A stretch of DNA of 18,974 nt, taken from assembly GCA_027577415.1 (NCBI GenBank), contig JANBQS010000398.1, positions 1-18,974 on the forward strand, read 5' to 3'. A program made the position numbers and the translations under genes. A model generated the notes under the pieces. That model saw nothing but the letters and a program-made list of their open reading frames with translations. It did not search any database and was not told where the DNA came from. Shown here one piece after another: positions 1-7,105 of the stretch; positions within the stretch are counted from its first letter, which is position 1; every line of letters begins with the position of its first letter. The DNA is from Coemansia sp. RSA 922 (taxonomy: Eukaryota > Kickxellomycota > Kickxellomycetes > Kickxellales > Kickxellaceae).

Positions 1-582
1 CCTGAATCACGAATTACTGAAATCACAGCCACGTTTAGAAAGAAAGTTGGTAATTTCAGGTATCAAGATGTCCCCCACTACTGTGAATAAAAAAATACGG
101 TATTGTTAAAGAACCCCGATTAAACCAGGGGTAGACACAAGCACAGATACCCTCGAGTATCTGCGCTGCCCTTAAACGGTGTATTCTCACCAAAGGGATG
201 CTAATCTGAGGATCTCAGATGACGGAGATTAGGAAAGAATATCACGCTAGAAAAGACCGGCAGTGGTCGTTGCTCTTGCGCCTCAATCTCAGTATTGTCT
301 ACGTCACAAAAAAGGTGTCCCCATTTTCATTAGCAGACTACCAAAATACTTATTAATAAAAGCGCACTTATTGGATGGAAGGTGTAGATGTGTAGTATCT
401 AGCTTATTTGGCATCAGCCCAAGTCACCGTTCTAATGTCTCGTATTAAATAAATAATAAAGATATAAGAAGTGAGTTTTAAGGTACCTAAGTTGGTGTGC
501 CATGCGCGGTTCCTAAATAACCTAAGACGTGGCGCAGTAGCACTAGTCGTCAACATTAAAGATCGCCCAGTTGGACAATGGA

Positions 583-598
583 TTGGTCACGTGACCAA
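583..598. promoter_or_regulatory. 16-bp perfect palindrome centred on an E-box
   Basis: TTGGTCACGTGACCAA is a perfect inverted repeat with no spacer. Its centre is CACGTG, the core bound by bHLH (Cbf1/Pho4-type) dimers, and its left edge reads ATTGG, the complement of a CCAAT box. It lies about 190 bp upstream of the TATA box at 775. A role as a dimeric transcription factor site is inference from symmetry and core. Confidence 0.45.
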
Positions 599-774
599 CA
601 TGTGGGATCGCTTGCCGATGCGATGTGTCGATCCTACAAAGGGCTTAGGGAGCTAAATTTAGATATTGAAAGCCCAAGCCAAAGATTCCGTGGTCTTCTT
701 GGCGGCTGTTCGCGCCACATTTTCTGGGAGAAATAAACCGCAGTTCATTTTTTTTTTTGAATCCTAGTGGCAGG

Positions 775-783
775 TATATAAAG
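775..783 (+). promoter_or_regulatory. TATA box of the small orphan gene
   Basis: TATATAAAG is a good TATA consensus 117 bp before the ATG at 892. It leaves room for a 5' leader of about 80-90 nt. The housekeeping genes in this window instead have pyrimidine-rich leaders, so this looks like a regulated promoter. Confidence 0.6.
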
Positions 784-891
784 CCCAGTCAGCGGCAGGC
801 TTGCTCCCTTCATAGTTGGAAGCAAACTACTACTCTTATTTTTAATACTATTTTCTCAGCATCATTATATCACTGCAAGTCCTATACCACA

Positions 892-1254
892 ATGCAGTTT
901 GCTGCCGACTACGTGTACTCTGATTCCGACTTGATTGTTGTCTCATACATCGTGGGTGATAGCACCAGCAGAAGTACATATGCAGTTAAACGCAATCTTG
1001 TTCCCAACCTAGATGCGTTGCTAAAAGTAGAGGAGCGTGGTGTTATCAATTATGACAAAGTCGTCAGCATTCGTAATGCTACTCGTTCTCTTTACGACGC
1101 CAAGTTCAGGTGGCTTGGGGATATAAACTGTACTACGCCAGATATAGTTAAGGACTGTAAATTCATTATTGTTGGGGAAGAAGTGGACGTGAGAGAGATA
1201 GCTAGTTCGCTACGTTGTGACATGATAATTGCCGACCTAGCCAAAATCTTCTAG
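892..1254 (+). CDS. Small orphan protein, 120 aa
   Basis: I do not recognise this family. The frame is open further upstream, but 892 is the first ATG, in an ACA-ATG context, 117 bp after a TATA box; two overlapping AATAAA signals follow the stop. No signal peptide or membrane segment is visible, so it is probably intracellular. The layout is a beta-rich start (residues 12-36, DLIVVSYIV), a probable helix near 38-55, a conserved-looking core at 58-95 (SIRNATRSLYDAKFRWL, then TTPDI and CKFII) and a hydrophobic end. The core recurs in the decayed copy at 1829-2080, which supports its being a real gene. A faint resemblance to the 110-aa protein at 16964-17296 is noted in the findings. Arginine is mostly CGN, as in the housekeeping block. 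A small ubiquitin-like fold is possible but unproven. Confidence 0.65.
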   Translation: MQFAADYVYSDSDLIVVSYIVGDSTSRSTYAVKRNLVPNLDALLKVEERGVINYDKVVSIRNATRSLYDAKFRWLGDINCTTPDIVKDCKFIIVGEEVDVREIASSLRCDMIIADLAKIF

Positions 1255-1268
1255 TCAAAATACTAGCA

Positions 1269-1278
1269 AATAAATAAA
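1269..1278 (+). terminator. Polyadenylation signals
   Basis: Two overlapping AATAAA hexamers lie 15-24 nt after the stop codon of the small gene, a normal position for fungal 3'-end formation. Confidence 0.55.
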
Positions 1279-1828
1279 CTCTTTACGCTGGCTATATCGC
1301 TTACATCTTCTTTACATTAGCGAAATTTGATGTCTTTTGGTCGGTCTTTGAAAAAATAGCCGAATGGCTCCTCTGCTGAGGAGCGACTAAATCAAGCCCT
1401 TACGTTGGGTATATTGAAGCAAATTAAAGAAAAAAATGATTATAAGTGTATGCAACTTACGACGAAGTCTTGTTTGTGTAGCCTTTTGACTGCCTTCTTC
1501 CAGAGCTGCACGTGGGATGAGCAAGACAAGCATGGTGATGGTGGGTTGAGTGGGTGGGTCCAAGGTTTCCTTGCAGGCTCATCAGCGTCAGCAAAGGACA
1601 ACGTGCTCACAGTTGGAATCTCGCCGAGTTTGGGAAGCAGCACACCTCGTGGGCTTTCGGGTTGGGGCACGCACATCATCAAGTAGCTCCGAACCACGTG
1701 TAACCCGTTTTTGGGGCTGTTCGGCTTTTCTGACCTTACATAGTTTGGGGTAGGAGATTGCGCCGCGTTTTGGGGTGTAAGGATTGGGCTGGGATTAATT
1801 TATTTGCTTCTTCTTAGTGAGTGTATAA
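1279..1828. other. Intergenic spacer with hairpin and G-rich runs
   Basis: No gene is supported. A perfect 7-bp stem (GCTCCTC, loop TGCT, GAGGAGC) sits at 1367-1384. A G-rich stretch at 1540-1558 has runs of 2, 3, 3 and 3 G. From about 1711 to 1793 there are repeated GGGG or GGG runs, two of them inside TTTTGGGG. Short overlapping frames on both strands at 1405-1753 carry no recognisable motif and look spurious. Confidence 0.45.
1367..1384. repeat. 7-bp stem, 4-nt loop hairpin
   Basis: GCTCCTC-TGCT-GAGGAGC is a perfect inverted repeat about 110 bp after the small gene's stop. It is not followed by a T-run, and in a eukaryote it is not expected to be an intrinsic terminator. No function is assigned. 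Confidence 0.5.
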
Positions 1829-2080
1829 GGCTCACACGGTGCCATCCTTTGTATCCCATCGTTTGAAACTAAAGTACCATTCATATATCTCTTTAATTCC
1901 ACCCCCTCCATCATCAATACGACATCGAGTTTAATTGCATTGGATACTTTTAACGATAATACGCCAGATATTAACGAGGGCTGTAAATTCATTCGTGTGG
2001 ATACTGAGGCCGATGTGGACACCTCGATTAATTATAGCCACAACCTAGATTTCAGTATAGCCCTGGTCCATACTGTCTAA
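1829..2080 (+). pseudogene. Decayed partial paralogue of the small gene at 892
   Basis: An open frame of 83 codons without any ATG follows an in-frame TAA at 1826-1828 and ends at TAA 2078-2080. Its translation aligns with residues 58 to the end of the small orphan protein: SIINTTSSLI against SIRNATRSLY, then NTPDINEGCKFI against TTPDIVKDCKFI. At the nucleotide level the blocks TACGCCAGATAT and CTGTAAATTCATT are shared exactly. A TATA-like GTGTATAAGG at 1821-1830 resembles the promoter of the intact gene, so about 220 bp covering the start and N-terminal half may be deleted. It reads as a tandem duplication that decayed. Alternatively it is a terminal exon of a gene whose earlier exons I cannot find. 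Confidence 0.6.
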
Positions 2081-2227
2081 TTATTAGCAAAACAGTATAT
2101 ATATTTATATATTTTTTTACAAGAAGCTCTAAAGTTACACCAAAGTTGTTGTGAAAGAACATTGCACCGGAGAATATATTGTGCCCTAGAAATATATATA
2201 TCAAGCTATATGTTTGTATTAATGATA
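2081..2227. other. AT-rich intergenic stretch
   Basis: AT-rich DNA including TATATATATTTATATATTT near 2096-2114 lies between the decayed copy and the 3' end of PRP38, and probably holds the PRP38 3' UTR and poly(A) site on the minus strand. No gene is visible. Confidence 0.4.
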
Positions 2228-2812
2228 TCACTCAGAAGCACTACTATCGCTGTCATCGTCATCAAGTGGACTAATCCGCGGCGCAATCTCACCAGCATCT
2301 TCCAATGTCATGCGACGAGTCAAATGAGGCAAAGTAATCAAATATACGATATTCTCAGTCAACAAGGCATCGACCAATTGATCCATATTAGTAAGTTGCA
2401 TAGAGCCAGAATCAAACTCTCGTAACTTGCGATAATCCCTATAGAGTGGCTCTAATTTTGTGTAAATATCCACAGAGGGCTGAGTGAGTCGATAATAAAA
2501 AAGGGCCAAAGCGCGCAGATACTTGAAATCCTCCTGATCGATAAGCGCGTCCAACATTGGCTGGTCTGGTTGTAGTTGTAAGAGTTTAAGTAAAAGACAG
2601 GCAAACTCTGTAGGTCGATGTGATTCTCCGTATTCTCTGCCTATGACTTGTAGGTCAACGGCTTTTTCCATTACTCCGGTTACTGTTAGCCCAAAGCAGT
2701 GTTCTTTCCAGTATAGTGAGTTGTAGATACGTTGACGGAATATTTTGTCGATTAGAAATTGTGGATTAGTGCCGTGGATAGCCTCAGCCGTGCTGACCGT
2801 TCGATTCGCCAT
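2228..2812 (-). CDS. PRP38: Pre-mRNA-splicing factor 38 (Prp38 family)
   Basis: Prp38 is a spliceosomal protein that joins with the U4/U6.U5 tri-snRNP in the precatalytic B complex and is needed for spliceosome activation. The 194-aa protein matches the conserved Prp38 core almost end to end: IHGTNPQFLIDKIFRQRIY near residues 12-30, SLYWKEHCFGLT, RPTEFACLLLKLLQLQP near 65-81, EDFKYLRALALFYYRL and LEPLYRDYRKLR. It ends with an acidic serine tail (DDDDSDSSASE). The ATG at 2812 was chosen over an upstream non-ATG frame because it begins at the family's usual N-terminus and is preceded by a T/C-rich leader. The protein is shorter than the human and yeast proteins and lacks an RS-rich tail. It lies 114 bp downstream of the co-oriented SNU66 gene. 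Confidence 0.95.
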   Translation of the reverse strand: MANRTVSTAEAIHGTNPQFLIDKIFRQRIYNSLYWKEHCFGLTVTGVMEKAVDLQVIGREYGESHRPTEFACLLLKLLQLQPDQPMLDALIDQEDFKYLRALALFYYRLTQPSVDIYTKLEPLYRDYRKLREFDSGSMQLTNMDQLVDALLTENIVYLITLPHLTRRMTLEDAGEIAPRISPLDDDDSDSSASE

Positions 2813-2926
2813 GATGAAAAAAAAAAGAGAAAGTGTAATTGAAGTTCGGTTGGATAAAAAAAAAAAGATTGGGCACTGGCTACATTCCACATAGTTAAAA
2901 CTCGTTATTAAATATCTAGTATGGGC

Positions 2927-4834
2927 TCAGGCAGGTGGAGGGCGGCGATCTTTAGATGATGACGATGACTTTGGGCCAAGACCGGGCTTATTGCCCGAAG
3001 CCAGGACAATTCCAGCAGAGCCCAGTTTTTTATGGGCGTTTTCCAAGACAGCGCCATACTGATGAGTACTAGCACTGGAAGTAAGCTCCAGCTGCTTGCG
3101 TTCTCGTTCGCGCTTGGCCATGACCTTATCGATCTTGTTCTTTCCGCTATAGTGACCGTGAAATGCATGAGACAACTGCTTATAGGCCTCCTTTGTAGTC
3201 AGCGTACGACCAGTGTCATCGACATACTCCAAATTAACTTGTGGTTTATAGTCGCGCATACGCTCCTCATACTCGCGAGCCCATTTGCGGTCCAAGGCTT
3301 CTTGTTCGCGTGCCTTTATCTCATCGAGTTCTTTTGGCGTAAGCTCATCAGCCTTACCACGCCTTTGTTTCTTGTCTGCAGCGGGGGCTTGTTTTTGAGC
3401 GTGAGAGCCGAGTAGTTTGATGCGCTGGCGTTCTAGTGTTAGTGCGGCGTCTTGTCGACGTTGCTCGGCTAGTAGCGAGTCCCGGCTGCGTTGTTGTATT
3501 TCGCGTTGGCGCTGGTCGTCGGTAAGCTTGTCGAGCATGTTGCGTTGGCGCAAGAGGCTGAGCGTGGCAAAAAGACCTGATCCGACCGACGGCTCCTTGG
3601 TAGTGATTTCTTCAGGTTCAAAGCCAGGTTGTTCAGCGGGGGTCTCTGTCGGCCTAGGAGCAACAGCGCGCTTGACAATGATGGTCTCCGATTCCTCCTC
3701 TGGGTCCGCTTTATCTACCGGGACTACATTATCCGCAGGGCTCGCTTTCTCCGCAGGGTCCACAGGGTCCACATGGTCCAGTACTTCCGGTTTCGTAGTT
3801 GTTGTTGCTGTAGCGGTGGCGGCTGCGGCGGCTTTGAGACTCTGCACAAACTCGATAGTGCTGGATAGTGCCAAATCAGGATTATCGCCTGTGACTGCGT
3901 CGGTGGCATCCATGCGAGTAAGCGCATCATCATGGACTTGCTGTGCGATATCCTCGGCCGTCAGTAGCGCAGATTTATTAACAGTCCTGCGAACAGCAGC
4001 AATAGCGCGCTGCAAGTCTTCGTCATCGTCAGCCAGGCTAGAGTCGTCAATACGAGAGCGTCGTGAGAAAATAGCATTGCCAGCATCAACGTCCATCAGA
4101 TCCGCCGCTGCCTCAAAGTCATTGGTGGTGGTCGTCTTGCCCTGGCGCTGTCTCCGCTTCCCCCTTTTGTCCTTAGTGTCTGCTGCCTTGGGCTTCTTGG
4201 GCTTGCGAAAAAGCGCGGCAGCTTCTTCCTCAGTGTAGAAATCGCTGACGACTCGGCTCGGCGCGTCGTCGTCGAGTGAGATGGCAGTTTGGCCGCGGCG
4301 CTGGTGCAGCTCGCGCTGCTGCTGTTCTTCGGTTGTCTCGTTGTCGATGATTCCGCCGTCTTTGATCGTAAAGAACGGATCAGCCTTGGCCTCTTCTTCC
4401 TCTTCTCCTCCTCCTCCTCCGAGCGGGAGCATGCGCTTGCGAGTATGCAGGGCGTTATTTTGCGCACGCTTCGTCTCGGCCAAAGCTACGCTGTGCAATT
4501 CCACTGCGGCGTCGTCAGTATCGAGCTCGTCGATGCTTTTGTCTTGCAGCGTCAGAACGTGCTCGCCGCCGCCCAGATCAGACACGTCGTGCGACACGCG
4601 GAATCCCGTTAGTTCCGAGGCAGAGTATTCTTTCCGACTAGAGTCGTTGGGCTTTGCTGCTGTGGGCTTTTTTTTCTGCTGCTTTAGGCGGTCAACCCAC
4701 TTGCGCGCATCCAGGCTGCCGATTTCATCATCGTCGCTGTGCGTCTGGACTACGGGTGCTGCTCGTGGTCGACGGGTGGCTGTGGGCTTTTTCACAGTGG
4801 CTGGTGGTAGTGGCTTTTCAAATTGGTCGGACAT
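2927..4834 (-). CDS. SNU66: U4/U6.U5 tri-snRNP protein Snu66/SART1
   Basis: Snu66 (human SART1) is a tri-snRNP component that helps hold U4/U6 with U5 before spliceosome activation. This 635-aa protein has an acidic, Lys-rich and low-complexity middle with the conserved blocks of the family: DARKWVDRLKQQKKK near residue 42; ELTGFRVSHDVSDL followed by EHVLTLQDKSIDEL near 74-104; VVSDFYTEEEAAALFRK; GSGLFATLSLLRQRNMLDK; and the signature C-terminus LEYVDDTGRTLTTKEAYKQL-SHAFHG near 535-560 followed by GIVLASGNK. The start at 4834 is the only in-frame ATG; the frame upstream begins with TTG. The N-terminal HIND repeat that binds the ubiquitin-like Hub1 is not visible. A short DPVDPAEKASPADN-type repeat lies in the middle. 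It shares a divergent promoter with the RhoGAP gene. Confidence 0.93.
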   Translation of the reverse strand: MSDQFEKPLPPATVKKPTATRRPRAAPVVQTHSDDDEIGSLDARKWVDRLKQQKKKPTAAKPNDSSRKEYSASELTGFRVSHDVSDLGGGEHVLTLQDKSIDELDTDDAAVELHSVALAETKRAQNNALHTRKRMLPLGGGGGEEEEEAKADPFFTIKDGGIIDNETTEEQQQRELHQRRGQTAISLDDDAPSRVVSDFYTEEEAAALFRKPKKPKAADTKDKRGKRRQRQGKTTTTNDFEAAADLMDVDAGNAIFSRRSRIDDSSLADDDEDLQRAIAAVRRTVNKSALLTAEDIAQQVHDDALTRMDATDAVTGDNPDLALSSTIEFVQSLKAAAAATATATTTTKPEVLDHVDPVDPAEKASPADNVVPVDKADPEEESETIIVKRAVAPRPTETPAEQPGFEPEEITTKEPSVGSGLFATLSLLRQRNMLDKLTDDQRQREIQQRSRDSLLAEQRRQDAALTLERQRIKLLGSHAQKQAPAADKKQRRGKADELTPKELDEIKAREQEALDRKWAREYEERMRDYKPQVNLEYVDDTGRTLTTKEAYKQLSHAFHGHYSGKNKIDKVMAKRERERKQLELTSSASTHQYGAVLENAHKKLGSAGIVLASGNKPGLGPKSSSSSKDRRPPPA

Positions 4835-5055
4835 GATAATGAAAAAGTGCAAATATGTTCATTTCCCCTCCTACCCGCGCTGTAGTTGCCTCTGAATACA
4901 AAGATTTGCTGATCATGCCAAGGTTTATGGATACGCCTGGATTAGGGTTGCACATCTTAGTAAAGGAAAAATAAAAACCCTTTTTCCCCTCTTTACTCTC
5001 TTTGCTCTCTCTTTCCTTCTTTCAATTTCCAATTTGAATTTTTTTTCTTATTATT
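4835..5055. promoter_or_regulatory. Divergent promoter SNU66 / Sec14-RhoGAP
   Basis: These 221 bp separate the two start codons. The right half (about 4977-5050) is a strong pyrimidine tract directly before the plus-strand ATG. A telomere-repeat-like box TTAGGGTT sits at 4942-4949; such boxes are bound by Tbf1-type proteins in fungal housekeeping promoters, so that role is inference. No TATA box is evident on either strand. Confidence 0.5.
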
Positions 5056-6943
5056 ATGGACGAACAGTATAGACAGTGGCGACGCAAAATAATTGACAGC
5101 GGGCAGGCTACTGGGCCCAGTCGACTATCTTACGAAGACTTTAAGGCGGCAGTAATGCAAGGCGACGACAATGGACGGTTGCTAAACTACGTCAACACCA
5201 ACATTATATTCCAAGCCGGCGTAGACTTTGAAAGCCGGCCTATGGTAGTAGTCAGTGCCTGCGGCTTGCCTAGTCCGTCCGACGTCGACTATGAGCGGCT
5301 ATTGACATTGATATTATTCCGGCTGGACCAGTTTGTTGAGAGCGACTATACAGTGGTTATGCTTACTAGTGGAGCTCAGCATAACCCAAGCTGGACGTGG
5401 CTTACAAAGGCGTATCGTCGCTTGGATCGCAAGTATCGTAAGAACGTTAAGCGCGTCTATGTCGTTCATCCGTCAACGTGGTCGAAACTAGTGTTTCAGA
5501 TCTTTGGCAAAATTGTCAGGTAAGTTTGCTTTGTTTGTTTGATTGATTGTGTGGCGTAGCAGCAAAGCCACTCAAGGAGTACGTGTCAATGTGGAACCAA
5601 GTTTCCCCTTCTCTTTTTTTTCCTTCTTCCCTCCCTCCTCCCTGCTTTATATTGTTGCTAAAGTTTTCTTCCCTTTTTCTTTCTCCTTGTTACTATGACT
5701 GGTATCCCTCTGTTTCTGCAACGCATGGGCCGCGGCTCAATGTCCTTTGACGAACCTCGACCGAATACTACACACCCGACTAAACGACACTCGCTCGATA
5801 TGGATACTCTGCTCTCACGTCGGCGGTTGCCTTTGCTTCGTAGTCCAAAGTTCTTTGCCAAGGTCACTTGGGTGGATACGCTGTCGCAGCTGGCAACGAT
5901 GGTTCCGCTGAGCCAAGTCAGCATTCCTCAGCCAGTCTACGAGTAAGTATATTGTGTCGTGTGATGCATCAAATGTGACAATTTTTACTTTTTTGACAGC
6001 ACAATCTAAAAATAAGCTACATGCTTTGATTTCGGCGTGTAGGTACAATATGAAAGTGGAGAGTGCATTGCCAGCACTTTCAACTCCGCGTCAGCAGCAG
6101 CAACAGCAACAGCAGCAGGCACCGATGGCCTTTGGCGTACCGCTTGAAGGGCTTATGACGCGTGGTAGCAACAGCAGCGCAATATTGCCCCGCCCAGTGC
6201 GTGAATGCATTGCTTACCTAAGGCATAACGGCGTAGCTACCGAGGGCTTGTTTAGGCGGTCGCCACCATCGACAGTGTTGCGTGCAGCAAAGGACGCTTA
6301 TAACGGCGACCAGCCCGTAGACTTGGAATTGGGCGGAGTGCATGTCGCCGCAGTGCTTCTCAAGCTCTTTTTCCGAGAGCTACCCGAGCCCATTTTCAGC
6401 AGCCACAGCTACGCGACAGTGCGCGCGCTGCCAGTAGCCACTATCGACGGCAATGCTGCTGCTGATGTTGCCAAGCAAATGGACTCTGTGCGGGCGCGGT
6501 ACGTAGAAGAGGTAATATTGCCTTCTTTGTCGCGCGAGTGTCGGCTGCTCCTCTGCTTTACGTGCGCGTTGCTGGCGATAGTCGCGCGTAACGAGGAGGC
6601 AAACCGCATGACGGCTTTTAACCTGGCTATTGTGTGGGCACCGAATCTCGCTCGCTCTGCCAACCCCGTCGCTGACGTGGCAATGTGTAGTGCTGGCCCG
6701 GCGGCGGCGACTGTTGGCTCTGTTATTCAGATCATGATCGCCTGCTTTGACTCTGTCTTTGCTGCTGAGCTGGCTACTATCTTGGGCAGTAGTAACACTG
6801 CTACTGACGATCGTGTTGTGGCAGTGCTCAATGTCGTTGATCGTATGAATGAAGATGGCTGGATCGGATTTGTCGAGTCTACACCACCAGCATTGCCGCC
6901 TCGAAGCGTGTCTACTGATAAAGCAGAGTCTGGATCTGATTAA
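5056..6943 (+). CDS. CRAL-TRIO (Sec14-like) / RhoGAP protein, p50RhoGAP-like
   Basis: This GTPase-activating protein for Rho/Cdc42-type GTPases has a Sec14-like lipid-binding domain, as in animal ARHGAP1 and yeast Ecm25. The model joins 5056-5519, 5844-5942 and 6043-6943: 1,464 nt, 487 aa. Phase is kept at both junctions. The junction residues restore family sequence: ...FGKIV-S-PKFFAKVTWV and QPVY-E-YNMK. CRAL-TRIO spans about residues 45-190 (LDQFVESDYTVVMLTSG, RRLDRKYRKNVKRVYVVHP). A nine-glutamine run is at 205-213. RhoGAP spans about 217-415 with the arginine-finger motif TEGLFRRSP (R259), LLKLFFRELPEPI and MTAFNLAIVWAPNL. The start at 5056 is directly after a pyrimidine tract. Intron 1 contains an in-frame alternative start (5695). 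A second, shorter isoform is possible. Confidence 0.9.
5520..5843 (+). other. Intron 1 of the RhoGAP gene (324 nt)
   Basis: The donor is CAG|GTAAGT and the acceptor TTCGTAG|TCC. Splicing creates AG|T (Ser155) and continues the Sec14-domain sequence. It is three to four times longer than the other introns, and its last 149 nt are open in frame with exon 2 and begin with ATG after a pyrimidine tract. Confidence 0.75.
5695..5942 (+). other. Candidate alternative first exon of the RhoGAP gene
   Basis: An ATG at 5695 opens a frame that runs 49 codons through the end of intron 1 straight into exon 2 (RSPKFFAKV) without a stop. About 85 bp of CT-rich DNA precede it, the same kind of leader that precedes the start codons of neighbouring genes. 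The isoform would be about 382 aa, replacing most of the CRAL-TRIO domain with a short basic N-terminus while keeping RhoGAP. The new segment contains TKRHSLDMDTLLSRRRL. It could also be simply a fortuitously open intron. Confidence 0.4.
5943..6042 (+). other. Intron 2 of the RhoGAP gene (100 nt)
   Basis: The donor is GA|GTAAGT and the acceptor GCGTGTAG|GTAC. It joins VYE to YNM in frame. Another acceptor-like CAG at about 5998-6000 would lead into an in-frame stop region or the wrong phase, so the later TAG was chosen. Confidence 0.8.
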
Positions 6944-7105
6944 TTAAGATGTACATGTGGAGCAGCAACAACATATTACTTTTAGCCTAGGCTTCACACA
7001 CACTTTTTTTCTCCACTTTCTTTTTTTAAATATCGCTCTCTCGTCTTTTTTATTTTTATTTTTTATAGACTTTCTGTTCATGATTTTCTTTACTTATATT
7101 TTACA

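Larger units (their letters stand above)
1..891. other. Gene-poor left end
   Basis: No convincing gene is visible before the TATA box at 775. Open frames here are short (about 61 codons), begin with non-ATG codons and show no recognisable motif. CpG is present at ordinary levels. The notable structure is a 16-bp palindrome at 583-598 and, just downstream, short 6-bp inverted arms GGATCG/CGATCC at 605-610 and 629-634. The stretch probably serves partly as upstream region of the small gene at 892. Confidence 0.5.

Noticed and set aside
471..656. 61-codon frame from GTG
   Set aside because: No ATG start, no promoter and no known motif; expected by chance.
1540..1558. G-quadruplex candidate
   Set aside because: One of the four G-runs is only two bases and there is no supporting context.
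3417..4238. 273-codon plus-strand frame
   Set aside because: It is the shadow of the SNU66 coding sequence on the other strand; Ser/Ala/Val-rich with no motif.
5560..5578. Micro-exon inside RhoGAP intron 1 between TAG/CAG acceptors and a GTACGT donor
   Set aside because: Possible lengths (19 or 16 nt) break the reading frame into exon 2, whereas direct splicing to 5844 restores the family sequence.
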